A DNA stretch of 64,000 nt from Denitrobaculum sp965225735 (GCA_965225735.1 CBDDBN010000030.1:1116001-1180000), one strand, 5' to 3'. Shown: positions 7,602 through 17,237, counted from the first letter of the stretch. The notes: a model not told the origin generated them from the sequence alone. Made by a program: numbers and translations.

Positions 7602-8771
7602 GTGCGGCGTAAAAATTCTTCTGCAGTGGTGGCCATAGCTGCGTTTGCCGCTATAGGCCTGGGGACCGCTGCTCCTGCATTTGCGGGGCCTTTCGACGAG
7701 GTCGCGCAATTCTCGACGGACTACATCAAAGACTATCTGATTATCAGCAAAAGCAATCAGGGTCTGAGCACGGCTGTATCGGTTACGACGACAGGCAACA
7801 CTCTCGGTCACGTTGTCAATCTGGCGCCCTCTGCGGCGCCCTTGCCGGCCGGCGTACCTTCCCCGGTGACTGCAGATCCGACCTTCGATGGCGACACTGC
7901 GATCCTGACCAACAATAACGCCAATTTCAATTACCAGGACCTCAACGTCTTTGGCGATGTCAATCAAGGCGTGGTTTGCGCAAACACCACTGCGGCCTGT
8001 TCCAACAACGGCAGCAACATCTCGAACTCCAATTTCGACAATGGCGATGGTAATGGCTTGCAGCCCATCGTTGCCGGGCGCGGAATTGAACAGTTCAGTG
8101 CGCCGGATCTGGCTAACTTCACCAACGAAGTGAATGCGGCTCGGGCTGCGCTTCAAACCCTCCGGATGCAAACGCCGGATCAGAATATCGATCTCTCGGG
8201 TTCGGGCGGCAAGATCTCCAGCAATACCACCATCACTTTGACCAACGTCGGGCTGAACCTCATCGTCTTTGACGATGTTGGCGGCGACATTTTGATCGAA
8301 AACTCCAGTCTGGTTTTCGATGCACCAGATGGTGCTACGCCAGGCGACCGTCAGGCTGTCGTTTTCCTTCCGGACAGCGCCAACCTGCTGACCAGCAACG
8401 GTAACATCCTGGTGGGCGAAAACCTTGGTCTGATGGATGTGGTCTTCGTCTCCTTCCGGGAAGACAATGCCTCGCACTTCAATTTCAGCAACACCATCCT
8501 GAACGGCGTTGCCTTCTGGGATCTGGCACGCGCCGTTGGCGACACCTCCGACCCCAGCGAGCACGTTTGGAACAATGTCACCGGCTGTACGCAGCTCTTG
8601 GGCGATAAGATCAATCTTTCGAGTGAGATCCATCTCTCGAACTGCGGCTTCCGCGGTATCAGTTACGATGAGGTTACGGAAGTTCCCGAGCCCGGAACCC
8701 TGGCGCTTATGAGCCTCGGGCTCGTCGGGCTAGGTTTTGCCAATCGCCGGAAGCGTGCGGCGTCCAAATAA
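7602..8771 (+). CDS. Secreted PEP-CTERM sorting domain protein
   Basis: 389-residue exported protein. Residues 1-28 form a signal peptide ending APAFA. The C-terminus (about 361-389) is a PEP-CTERM tail: the VPEPGT motif, a hydrophobic stretch (LALMSLGLVGLGF), then the basic NRRKR. This tail is the known recognition signal for exosortase EpsH-type transpeptidases. The body is Asn/Asp/Ser rich and its middle (LIVFDDVGGDILIENSS) recalls choice-of-anchor-A domains, a weak similarity. The start is a GTG after AGGAG. Driven by the sigma-54 promoter at 7519-7535. No exosortase or exopolysaccharide gene is in this window. Surface or matrix role is inferred. Confidence 0.85.
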   Translation: MRRKNSSAVVAIAAFAAIGLGTAAPAFAGPFDEVAQFSTDYIKDYLIISKSNQGLSTAVSVTTTGNTLGHVVNLAPSAAPLPAGVPSPVTADPTFDGDTAILTNNNANFNYQDLNVFGDVNQGVVCANTTAACSNNGSNISNSNFDNGDGNGLQPIVAGRGIEQFSAPDLANFTNEVNAARAALQTLRMQTPDQNIDLSGSGGKISSNTTITLTNVGLNLIVFDDVGGDILIENSSLVFDAPDGATPGDRQAVVFLPDSANLLTSNGNILVGENLGLMDVVFVSFREDNASHFNFSNTILNGVAFWDLARAVGDTSDPSEHVWNNVTGCTQLLGDKINLSSEIHLSNCGFRGISYDEVTEVPEPGTLALMSLGLVGLGFANRRKRAASK

Positions 8772-8818
8772 AGAGAAGACTCTTGCTGGAGACTGTTCCA
8801 GCAGTCTGTCGAAGTGAA

Positions 8819-8849
8819 AGCGCGCGAAGGTCTGGAACCTTCGCGCGCT
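8819..8849. terminator. Bidirectional terminator-like hairpin
   Basis: A perfect 13-bp stem, AGCGCGCGAAGGT (8819-8831) with ACCTTCGCGCGCT (8837-8849), around a 5-nt loop. It sits between the convergent PEP-CTERM and dipeptidase genes and overlaps the stop codon of the latter. T-runs are short on both sides, so termination efficiency is uncertain. Confidence 0.65.
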
Positions 8850-9852
8850 ATTTCCATACACGCTCGGCGATCCTGCGGAAGTTGCCGCCCAGAATGCCCG
8901 CGATATCGCTGTCGGTAAAACCGACGCGCGCCAGCTGTTCGGTCACCTCCGGCAGGCGCCGGATGTCGAGGTAGCTGACGCCTGCCTCATAGCCCGTGCC
9001 GGGCGGCCAGTAATGCGGATCCCGGGCGATGGTCTCGGCGATATCACTGGTCTCGCTTCCCTCTTCCGCAGGCTCACTCTTGGGGGCAAAGTCCAGCGCC
9101 AGACCGACATGTTGAGGTGCGGTCAGTTCGGCCACGTAGGCCGCATGCCGGGCCACAGCTGCCGGCGTCGGCTCGCTCTCGCCCAGGAAGAGGCTGACGC
9201 CGTTAATCCCAATGACACCGCCGGTCTCGGCGCAGGCCTTGATCTGCTCGTCTTTGATATTGCGGCCGTGATCGACCAGAGCCTTGGCGTTAGAATGAGA
9301 AAAGACCACCGGGTCACTCGAATGTTCCATCGCCGCCATGGTGGTTTTAAAGCCGCTGTGTGAGCAATCGACCACCATGCCGACGCGGTTCATTTCGGCA
9401 ATGACCTCACGACCGAACGCGCTCAGGCCGGTATCTTCGTCGTGGCAGCCGGAACCTGCCAGATTGTTGCGGTTGTAGGCGAAGAGCATATGCCGGACGC
9501 CCAGGTCGTAATAAAGCTGTACCATATCGGCGCGGCCCGCCAGCGCGTCCATGCCCTCAATGTCGAAGGTCACAGCCATCTTGCTCTCGGCGCGCGCCTG
9601 ATCGATCTCGGCAACCGAGGATACCAGCTTGCAAAAGGGTGCCTCCACCGGTAGGCGGCGGCGCAGCGCGGCGATGTTTTCGATTGTGCGGGTCCAGGGC
9701 TTCACGTCGTAGCCGACGTTGATAGAGAGGTAATCGACCCCGGCTTCGCGCCAGGGCGTCAATGGCGGGGCCAAGGGTGCGTCGGGCAGCATCTCGAAAC
9801 CGCAGTGATCGTCCCAGACCAGGCTTTCGCGGTAGATAGCGGCGGCATCCAT
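8848..9852 (-). CDS. Peptidase M19 (membrane dipeptidase-like) family protein
   Basis: 334-residue TIM-barrel amidohydrolase of the M19 family, whose members cleave dipeptides with a binuclear zinc site. Visible: DIEGMDAL (bridging Glu), DCSHSG and FSHSNAKAL (zinc histidines), and the NRNN segment. Oddly, the N-terminal H-x-D metal motif reads DDHCGFE, so the Asp is replaced by Gly; this may define a subfamily with altered metal binding or substrate. No signal peptide, so probably cytoplasmic. It is followed within 22 bp upstream by the SH3 gene on the same strand but I infer no functional link. Confidence 0.85.
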   Translation of the reverse strand: MDAAAIYRESLVWDDHCGFEMLPDAPLAPPLTPWREAGVDYLSINVGYDVKPWTRTIENIAALRRRLPVEAPFCKLVSSVAEIDQARAESKMAVTFDIEGMDALAGRADMVQLYYDLGVRHMLFAYNRNNLAGSGCHDEDTGLSAFGREVIAEMNRVGMVVDCSHSGFKTTMAAMEHSSDPVVFSHSNAKALVDHGRNIKDEQIKACAETGGVIGINGVSLFLGESEPTPAAVARHAAYVAELTAPQHVGLALDFAPKSEPAEEGSETSDIAETIARDPHYWPPGTGYEAGVSYLDIRRLPEVTEQLARVGFTDSDIAGILGGNFRRIAERVWK

Positions 9853-9874
9853 GGCGGCCTCTCTCCTCTTGTCG

Positions 9875-10417
9875 TTACTTCACCACTTCATCGGGATAGA
9901 CGCCGAAGATCTCGCCCGTCTTCAGCCAGCCGCGCCGGCCGGCAACCTCAATCCGGCACCAGGCCTCGGCGCATTCGAGCAGGCGGCCGATCACCCCGGC
10001 TTCGGCGCGCAGCAACGCCGGGGCGCCTTCGCCCGGGTCCTGACGCAGGGTTCGGACTTCGTCCTTGATAATAATCGAACGTTTGCCCTTCAGCATGCTG
10101 CGATGGACCCAGCCGATCGTGCCTTCCCAGTCCCGGATCTGCCGCCAGTTATCGAACTCGTTGATGATCTCGACCGGCAGGCCACTGCGCTTATAAATCC
10201 AGGCAATCGGATAACGCAGGCCCGGGCCCTTGCGCAGATTGACCTCCGACTTGGCCAGGGAAACATAACGTGGCAGCGGCAGGCCGCTCTTCCCCAAGGC
10301 CGCGCCCTCGGCCCTTGTCTCCGCGATGCTTACCGCGATAAGCGCGACGCTGGCGAGAAAAGCGAAGAAAAACAGAATCAGGGTCTTATGAGAGGTCTTT
10401 TTGTTCAACAGGGTCAT
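9875..10417 (-). CDS. Exported bacterial SH3 domain protein
   Basis: 180-residue protein with an N-terminal hydrophobic export segment (about residues 10-34, LILFFFAFLASVALIAVSIA) and two SH3b-like repeats, roughly 50-108 and 115-175; the first holds the typical NLRKGPGLRYPI and WRQIRDWEGTIGWVH motifs, the second a GWLKTGEIFGVYP end. Such domains usually bind peptidoglycan or proteins in the periplasm. It is divergent from the 2-hydroxyacid dehydrogenase gene. Exact role unknown. Confidence 0.82.
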   Translation of the reverse strand: MTLLNKKTSHKTLILFFFAFLASVALIAVSIAETRAEGAALGKSGLPLPRYVSLAKSEVNLRKGPGLRYPIAWIYKRSGLPVEIINEFDNWRQIRDWEGTIGWVHRSMLKGKRSIIIKDEVRTLRQDPGEGAPALLRAEAGVIGRLLECAEAWCRIEVAGRRGWLKTGEIFGVYPDEVVK

Positions 10418-10677
10418 GATTGGTCTTGGCAGCTTTGCTTGGGCTCTTCACTGACCCCGTTGGGATTTTGTGGCATTGTCGGGAGCGGTTGTTCCCGTGG
10501 CAGGATCATGCCGGACGACGCCCAGTCTGTCGATGGGGAAGACGGGCATCGCCCAGTCGCGGCGTCTTTGTTGCGACATGTTTGTGCAGAGCCGAAGAAG
10601 CGCGCTGTCGCGCTGGACAACACGGGGCCGCGCCTGCTATGGCAGGGTTCGTTTTTCCTCCTTACGGATCAGGGCTC

Positions 10678-11664
10678 ATGGCGCAGAAAAAACCCCTTGT
10701 CATCGTGACACGGCGACTTCCCGACGTGATCGAGACACGTATGATGGAACTGTTCGACTGCCGCCTCAATCTCGATGACCGGCCCATGGCTCAGGCTGAC
10801 CTGATTGCCGCTATGAAAGAGGCCGATGTCCTCGTGCCGACGGTCACTGACCGCATCGATGCGGGCACCCTGTCACAGGCCGGACCGAACCTGCGGCTGA
10901 TCGCTTCCTTCGGCACAGGCGTCGATCACATCGATCTTAAAACGGCGCGTCAGCGTGGCATCAGCGTGACCAATACGCCCGGTGTTCTGACTGAAGACAC
11001 TGCCGACATGACCATGGCCCTGATGCTGGCTCTCCCGCGTCGTCTGGCTGAGGGAGAGCGGCTGGTGCGGGCCGGCGACTGGACCGGCTGGAGCCCGACC
11101 GGCATGCTGGGCCATCGGATCTGGGGCAAGCGCCTGGGCATTATCGGCATGGGCCGCATCGGTCAGGCCGTTGCGCGCCGCGCCAAGGGCTTCGGCCTCT
11201 CGATCCATTATCACAACCGGCGCCGGGTGCATCCCGACGTGGAGGCGGAGTTGGAGGCGACCTACTGGGAAAGCCTCGATCAGATGCTCTCGCGCATGGA
11301 CATTATCTCGGTCAACTGTCCGCACACGCCGGCGACTTTCCATCTGCTGTCCGCCCGCCGTTTGCGGTTGCTGCACGAGACGGCTTTCATCGTGAATACC
11401 AGCCGCGGCGAAGTCATCGACGAAAACGCCCTGACCCGCATGTTGACGGCAAAGGAAATCGCCGGTGCTGCGCTCGACGTCTTCGAGCACGAACCGGCCG
11501 TCAATCCCAAGCTGTTGAAGCTAGACAATGTGGTGCTGCTGCCGCACATGGGCTCGGCCACCATCGAAGGCCGTATCGCCATGGGCGAAAAGGTCATCAT
11601 CAACATCAAGACCTATGCCGACGGCCACACGCCGCCCGACCGTGTGCTCGAGGCGATGTTTTAA
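10678..11664 (+). CDS. D-isomer-specific 2-hydroxyacid dehydrogenase (glyoxylate/hydroxypyruvate reductase-like)
   Basis: 328-residue NAD(P)-dependent oxidoreductase. The Rossmann motif GMGRIG is at 157-162 and the catalytic residues are Arg243 (NTSRGE), Glu272 (EHEP) and His290 (LLPHMGSA). The pattern FGTGVDHID and overall length fit the D-glycerate dehydrogenase/glyoxylate reductase branch, so reduction of glyoxylate or hydroxypyruvate is likely; the substrate is not determined by sequence alone. The start is the ATG giving MAQKKPLVIV; an upstream open extension of 86 codons runs through the divergent promoter region and has no similarity. Confidence 0.87.
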   Translation: MAQKKPLVIVTRRLPDVIETRMMELFDCRLNLDDRPMAQADLIAAMKEADVLVPTVTDRIDAGTLSQAGPNLRLIASFGTGVDHIDLKTARQRGISVTNTPGVLTEDTADMTMALMLALPRRLAEGERLVRAGDWTGWSPTGMLGHRIWGKRLGIIGMGRIGQAVARRAKGFGLSIHYHNRRRVHPDVEAELEATYWESLDQMLSRMDIISVNCPHTPATFHLLSARRLRLLHETAFIVNTSRGEVIDENALTRMLTAKEIAGAALDVFEHEPAVNPKLLKLDNVVLLPHMGSATIEGRIAMGEKVIINIKTYADGHTPPDRVLEAMF

Positions 11665-11702
11665 GAATTTGGTGTTGTTAAGCTAGCTCTTCTGGCCCGG
11701 TG

Positions 11703-11766
11703 CCAGCCCTCTCCCCCACCCGGTCACCCACATGATGCTGCTGTCGGGTGGCCGGGTGAGGGCTGG
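11703..11766. repeat. Dispersed hairpin (REP-like) repeat, copy 1
   Basis: An imperfect palindrome: CCAGCCCTC (11703-11711) pairs with GAGGGCTGG (11758-11766), ACCCGG (11718-11723) with CCGGGT (11752-11757), and CACCC (11725-11729) with GGGTG (11746-11750). It lies between two convergent genes. Its core (CCCCCACCCGG ... CACATGAT ... GG) is shared with the hairpin at 52632-52690. It may act as a bidirectional terminator. Confidence 0.65.
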
Positions 11767-11787
11767 TGCAGCTACTCCCACAAAAAG

Positions 11788-12624
11788 CTACGCCTCACGC
11801 TCCGAGCTCAAGGTGCGGAGAATGCCGCGCGACAGCTTGGCTTTTTGCGCAAAGTGCGTTGCCTGGGGACCGCAGAGTTCGCAGGCCGGGTCGCGCCGGG
11901 TCTTGATCTTGCGGAAGGTGGTGGCCAGGGAATCGTAGAGCAGCAATGAGCCCGAGAGGCTTTCGCCGATCCCCAGAAGCTCCTTGATCACTTCGACTGC
12001 CTGCAGGGATCCCATGGTTCCCGCCAGCGCGCCCAGAACGCCCACGTCGGCGCAGCCGTTCTTGATATCCTGCTGCTGGGCGCCGAAGAGACAGCGATAG
12101 CAGGGGTGCTCGCCCGTCTCATGTGCTTTGAAGGTGGCAATCTGTCCGTCGAAGCGCATGATCGCGGCAGACACCAGGGTCTTCTCGGCCAAGAAACAGG
12201 CGTCGTTCACTAGATAGCGGGTCGCGAAGTTGTCGGAACCGTCGGCCACCAGATCGTAGTTCTCGATGAGGCCGATGGCGTTTTCCGTCGTCAGGCGCTC
12301 CGGATGCTCGATCACCTCGACTTCGGGATTGATTTCGGCGAGCCGGCGGCGCGCACTGCGGACTTTCGGCTGGCCGATGGCGGAGGTGTCGTGGAGGATC
12401 TGGCGTTGCAGGTTCGAGAGATCTACGTCGTCATCGTCGATCACACCCAGCGTCCCGACGCCCGCAGCGGCGAGATAGCTCAAGAGCGGCGAGCCGAGGC
12501 CGCCGGCACCGATCACCAGGACCTTGGCGTCGAGGAGCTTCTGCTGACCTTCTTCGCCGATCTCCGGCAGCACCAGATGGCGGGCATAGCGGTCGATCTG
12601 ATCGTCTGAAAACTCCACGGGCAC
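11788..12624 (-). CDS. moeB: MoeB/ThiF-family adenylyltransferase
   Basis: 278-residue E1-like enzyme that adenylates the C-terminal Gly-Gly of a sulfur-carrier protein (MoaD or ThiS), preparing it for sulfur loading in molybdopterin or thiamine synthesis. Visible: nucleotide-binding GAGGLGSP (39-46), the DDDDVDLSNLQRQ segment, and two zinc CxxC pairs (CYRC and CELC). There is no C-terminal rhodanese domain. Start is a GTG after GAGG. It follows rrf2 and cysK on the same strand, a sulfur-related neighbourhood. MoeB and ThiF cannot be separated with certainty here. Confidence 0.87.
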   Translation of the reverse strand: MPVEFSDDQIDRYARHLVLPEIGEEGQQKLLDAKVLVIGAGGLGSPLLSYLAAAGVGTLGVIDDDDVDLSNLQRQILHDTSAIGQPKVRSARRRLAEINPEVEVIEHPERLTTENAIGLIENYDLVADGSDNFATRYLVNDACFLAEKTLVSAAIMRFDGQIATFKAHETGEHPCYRCLFGAQQQDIKNGCADVGVLGALAGTMGSLQAVEVIKELLGIGESLSGSLLLYDSLATTFRKIKTRRDPACELCGPQATHFAQKAKLSRGILRTLSSEREA

Positions 12625-12800
12625 CTCAATCGGACAAAGGGGGTTCTTTCCGGTCCGATATCAGAGACCGATGACCGGAAAACCGCAAGAAGGATGTCCG
12701 CTATAGGCGGAGATCCTCTCTAATTCGTTACAAAACAACCGTCGGATGCGGAGGTTCCCGCGCTAGCTGTGCCACTCGTCTTTTGTGTCTGAGCTGGCGG

Positions 12801-13820
<1,020 letters not shown>

Positions 13821-13918
13821 ACCTGTTTACGCCGTTACGCCGTCTCCTTGGCGCCCTGATGCTAAAGCCCGATTGAAGTGGCTACCAACCTAACAATAGG
13901 CACTTCAAACCCACCGCG

Positions 13919-14377
13919 CTAGATGCTGAAGTCGGGTATGCTGGTGCCGCTTTCTCTGGGGATGCTCTTTTCCCGGGCCGTATCGCAGAGCTGTTCGATG
14001 GTGGTGTTGTCGAAGCGCTCCATAATCTCCCGCTGCATGTCGATCCAGAGAGGCCGGACAACCTTGACGCCGATCTCGGACCCGTCAGGCTCGCTGGCCG
14101 GATCGATTGTGCCTTCGAGCTTGCGCACGATGCGGATGATCTCGCCCACGGATATTCGTCTTCGTTCCCGCGCCAGCCGATAGCCGCCGCGTGGTCCCCG
14201 TTGTCCGGCGAGAATGCCGTGATGCACTAACTGTTGCAGAACTTGCTCAAGGTAACGCCGTGGGATGCCCTGACGCCGAGAGATGTCGCTAGAGCGTACC
14301 GTTCCGCTGCCCGCGTGGTAGGCGATGTCGACCACAGCCTCAATGGCGAACAGCAATTTTTTGGACAGCCGCAGCAT
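13919..14377 (-). CDS. Rrf2-family transcriptional regulator (CymR-like, no Fe-S cysteines)
   Basis: 152-residue winged-helix regulator: MLRLSKKLLFAIEAVVDIAYHAG start, IPRRYLEQVLQQLVHHGIL recognition region and GPRGGYRLAR wing. The three clustered cysteines that hold a 2Fe-2S cluster in IscR/NsrR are missing; the only Cys is in a C-terminal QLCDTA. This resembles CymR-type members that sense cysteine metabolism through CysK, and cysK is the next gene. The ATG follows GGAGGA and begins 5 nt after the dut stop codon, implying translational coupling. Confidence 0.85.
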   Translation of the reverse strand: MLRLSKKLLFAIEAVVDIAYHAGSGTVRSSDISRRQGIPRRYLEQVLQQLVHHGILAGQRGPRGGYRLARERRRISVGEIIRIVRKLEGTIDPASEPDGSEIGVKVVRPLWIDMQREIMERFDNTTIEQLCDTAREKSIPRESGTSIPDFSI

Positions 14378-14382
14378 GTCCT

Positions 14383-14880
14383 CTATCCTCCATTAACGTG
14401 AGCGGTTTGGGCTTCTGTACCCCCTGTCGGCCCGATGCCCGTCGAGCCGAATCCGCCGGCCCCGCGTGCCGACGCTGCCAGATCCTCGCTGACCTGCCAA
14501 ACCCCCTGCAGGCAGGGCGCGATTACCATCTGCGCGATGCGGCTGCCGCGGGTGACCACAAAGGGCTCCTGCCCCAGGTTGATGAGAATGACACCGACTT
14601 CCCCGCGATAGTCCGCGTCGATGGTGCCGGGGGAATTGAGGACCGTCACGCCGTTCTTGAGCGCCAAGCCAGAGCGCGGGCGCACCTGTGCCTCATAGCC
14701 GGCCGGCAAGGCGATGGCGAGGCCACTGGGGATCAGCTTGCGTTCGCCTGGCGCCAGGGTGACATCGCCATCAACTGCTGCGACCAGATCCATGCCGGCG
14801 CTTTGCGCCGTGGCATAGGCCGGCAACTCCAGATCCGCGCCGTGCGGCAGGCGTTTGACGGCAATGTTTACGGGCTCCAT
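14383..14880 (-). CDS. dut: dUTP diphosphatase
   Basis: 165-residue trimeric dUTPase, hydrolysing dUTP to dUMP to keep uracil out of DNA. The five motifs are present: GMDLVA (29-34), PRSGLA (68-73), the catalytic Asp90 within GTIDADYRGEV, RIAQMVI (114-120) and the C-terminal RGAGGFGSTG (139-148). Start ATG after AGGAGA; the open frame 23 codons further upstream is inside the coaBC end. It follows coaBC by 34 bp, a standard alphaproteobacterial pairing. Confidence 0.95.
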   Translation of the reverse strand: MEPVNIAVKRLPHGADLELPAYATAQSAGMDLVAAVDGDVTLAPGERKLIPSGLAIALPAGYEAQVRPRSGLALKNGVTVLNSPGTIDADYRGEVGVILINLGQEPFVVTRGSRIAQMVIAPCLQGVWQVSEDLAASARGAGGFGSTGIGPTGGTEAQTAHVNGG

Positions 14881-14914
14881 GGTCTCTCCTGTCGAGTTTT
14901 CGTAACCGCCGGCA

Positions 14915-16159
14915 TTATGGTGCCGCCATTTTGTCAAAGTGTCCGGCAATCCGCTCCGCGAGGCGCTGCGCGACCGCGCTTTTGTTCATTCGCTCCCAGC
15001 TGTCCACACCCTCTTCATCGATCACATGGACAGAATTGTCCGCACCGCCGAAGGTTCCGCTGCCCTGGGACACGTCATTGGCCACGATCCAATCGCAGGC
15101 CTTGCGCAGGCGTTTCTCACTCGCTTGCTGGACGACCTCTTCCGTCTCTGCGGCGAACCCGACTACCAGGTAAGGCCGGTCGTTTCCGCGTTGCGAAAGT
15201 GCGGCCAGGATGTCTGGGTTTGGCGTGAGTTCGAGCTTAGGGGTACCAGTTGCGGTACCGTTGCCGCCGGTTTTCTTGATCTTGCGGTCGCTCTCCGTCG
15301 CAATCCGCCAGTCGGCGACCGCAGCGGCGCAGACGGCGATATCCGCCGGCAGTGCCGCTTCGCAGGCCGCCAGCATCTCGCGTGCCGATTCGATATGAAC
15401 GACATCCATGCCCGCGGGGTCCGGCAGGCGGGTTGGACCCGTGACCAGAGTGGTTTGGGCGCCGAGGCTCGCCAGCGCCTGTGCGATGGCGTGTCCTTGT
15501 TTTCCGGACGAGCGATTGGCGATGTAGCGTACGGGGTCGATGGCCTCGTGCGTGGGTCCGCTGGTGACCAGCGCGCTGCGTCCTGAGAGTGGGCCGGCGT
15601 TGTCTGTCGGTTTCGCCTTGCCGAGCGCCTCCAGGATCGCGTCGACAATCTCGTGTGGTTCGGCCATGCGTCCGAACCCGAATTCACCGCAGGCCATGTC
15701 GCCTTCGTTCGGACCGATCGCAGTTACGCCGCGCGATGCCAGGGTCGCCATGTTGGCCTGGGTTGCGGGATGTTCCCACATACGTACGTTCATGGCCGGC
15801 GCGATCAGGACGTTTTTGTCGGTTGCAAGAAGGGCCGTTGAGGCTAGATCGTCGGCGTGACCGTTCGCCATTTTCGCGATCAGATCGGCCGTCGCGGGCG
15901 CCACGACCAGCAGATCCGCGTCGCGGGAAAGCTGTATGTGGCCCATTTCCGCTTCGTCGGTCAGGGAGAAGAGTTCGCCGTAAACCTTGTCCTCCGTCAG
16001 CGCGGAAAGCGACAGGGGCGTAACGAATTCTGCACCAGATTTTGTGAGTATGCAGCGAACTTTGATGCCACGTTCCCGCAGCCGGCGAATCAGCTCTAAG
16101 GCCTTGTAAGCCGCAATTCCTCCAGCGACGATCAACAGCACTCGGGTTTCGCCGATCAT
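14915..16159 (-). CDS. coaBC: Bifunctional phosphopantothenoylcysteine decarboxylase/synthetase, CoaBC
   Basis: 414-residue enzyme for two coenzyme A steps. The flavin-dependent CoaC half shows AGGIAAYK (12-19), the catalytic His74, the PAMN motif (Asn124) and Cys157 in ACGEFGFGRM. The CoaB half begins near 185 with the SGPTHEAIDPVRYIANRSSGKQG region and includes the KKTGG lysine motif. Start: ATG giving MIGETRVLLIV after GGAAGAA. Usually ubiB-ubiE sit directly upstream; here a five-gene segment lies between. Confidence 0.93.
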   Translation of the reverse strand: MIGETRVLLIVAGGIAAYKALELIRRLRERGIKVRCILTKSGAEFVTPLSLSALTEDKVYGELFSLTDEAEMGHIQLSRDADLLVVAPATADLIAKMANGHADDLASTALLATDKNVLIAPAMNVRMWEHPATQANMATLASRGVTAIGPNEGDMACGEFGFGRMAEPHEIVDAILEALGKAKPTDNAGPLSGRSALVTSGPTHEAIDPVRYIANRSSGKQGHAIAQALASLGAQTTLVTGPTRLPDPAGMDVVHIESAREMLAACEAALPADIAVCAAAVADWRIATESDRKIKKTGGNGTATGTPKLELTPNPDILAALSQRGNDRPYLVVGFAAETEEVVQQASEKRLRKACDWIVANDVSQGSGTFGGADNSVHVIDEEGVDSWERMNKSAVAQRLAERIAGHFDKMAAP

Positions 16160-16353
16160 GAGTTCTTCCGTTATTTCACGGTAGCTAAGCGTTATTAACC
16201 TAGAGAGCAGATCAACCTTTTGCAAGACTGCGGGCAAACCCGTGTCGGGCCGGCCGATCAGAAGCAAAATCCATCACGAATGGCTTTCAAGTCTGCGTCC
16301 GAAGTCCTCTTTGGCTTTCGCCGCGCGACTAGGCGGATCCGCGTGCGTAGAGA

Positions 16354-17220
16354 TCAAACGGCGTTCCTGATCGCTCTTGCCATAGCCAGCGTCAGCTTCG
16401 ATGGTGCATCGGGGTTTGTAATGATGGAGCGTTTCGATAGCGGTAGCGTGGGAAAGCCATCCCGCGTAGACAGTACCTTCATGCCCGATTCCACGCTGTT
16501 CTCATAGAGAATTCCGATGGCAAAGCCGGCACGAATCGCAGCTTTCTGGCTCGAAAGGCCAGAGCATTCGAAGGCGATGCTGTAGGGGCGCCCCTGTTTT
16601 TCCAGAGTTTCGGTCGGCAAAGCCTGCCACCAGCAGCCCCGATCCATGATCGCGAGTGGCACCGGATCCGACTTCTCGAGACACATGTCTTGGCTCGCGA
16701 CCCAGACTGGCTTTTGCGTTAAAAAGACTTCTCCTACGATATCTCCGAGGCCTGAGTAGACGGCGATATCCAAGTTGCCCTTTTGAACGGCTTCGGGAAA
16801 GCCGACCGTGCAACCGGACGAGGCCACGACGTCTACGCCGGGGTTGCTTCGGGCGAAATCGGCCAGGGTGCGCTCCAGCACGTTTTCTTCAAAATCATCC
16901 GGGATACCGACCCGTATCCTGCCCTTTAGAGCAGGCTGAAAGAGTGCATGGACCTGGCCTAAGTCGGAGAGGACACGCCGCGCCACAGGCAGCAGGCGCT
17001 CACCATTGGCGGACAGCGCCATTCCCTTGGCGTCGCGCTCGAATAGCGAGACGTTTAACTCAGTTTCAAGCTTTCGCAGCTGGACGCTGATGGCCGATTG
17101 ACTGCGGTTCAGGCGCGAAGCGGCGAGAGTCAGATTTCCGCAATCGGCGATCTCCAAAAAGGTTTTCAGGAGATTGCTGTCGGGCAAAGTTCGTTCGGTT
17201 TTGTGCATGGACTCGATCAT
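16354..17220 (-). CDS. LysR-family transcriptional regulator
   Basis: 288 residues: N-terminal helix-turn-helix (about 15-75, LKTFLEIADCGNLTLAASRLNRSQSAISVQ) and a periplasmic-binding-like effector domain (about 100-285). It is divergent from a DMT exporter gene with only 17 bp between the farthest starts, so it probably controls that gene and perhaps the following MFS and sulfurtransferase genes. The alternative start MHKTERT is 12 bp downstream. Effector unknown. Confidence 0.85.
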   Translation of the reverse strand: MIESMHKTERTLPDSNLLKTFLEIADCGNLTLAASRLNRSQSAISVQLRKLETELNVSLFERDAKGMALSANGERLLPVARRVLSDLGQVHALFQPALKGRIRVGIPDDFEENVLERTLADFARSNPGVDVVASSGCTVGFPEAVQKGNLDIAVYSGLGDIVGEVFLTQKPVWVASQDMCLEKSDPVPLAIMDRGCWWQALPTETLEKQGRPYSIAFECSGLSSQKAAIRAGFAIGILYENSVESGMKVLSTRDGFPTLPLSKRSIITNPDAPSKLTLAMARAIRNAV

Positions 17221-17237
17221 ATCATTTCATTTTTTCA

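Noticed and set aside
7488..8633. Open frame of 381 codons on the minus strand across the PEP-CTERM gene
   Set aside because: The forward frame has a signal peptide, sorting tail and sigma-54 promoter; the reverse translation resembles no protein.
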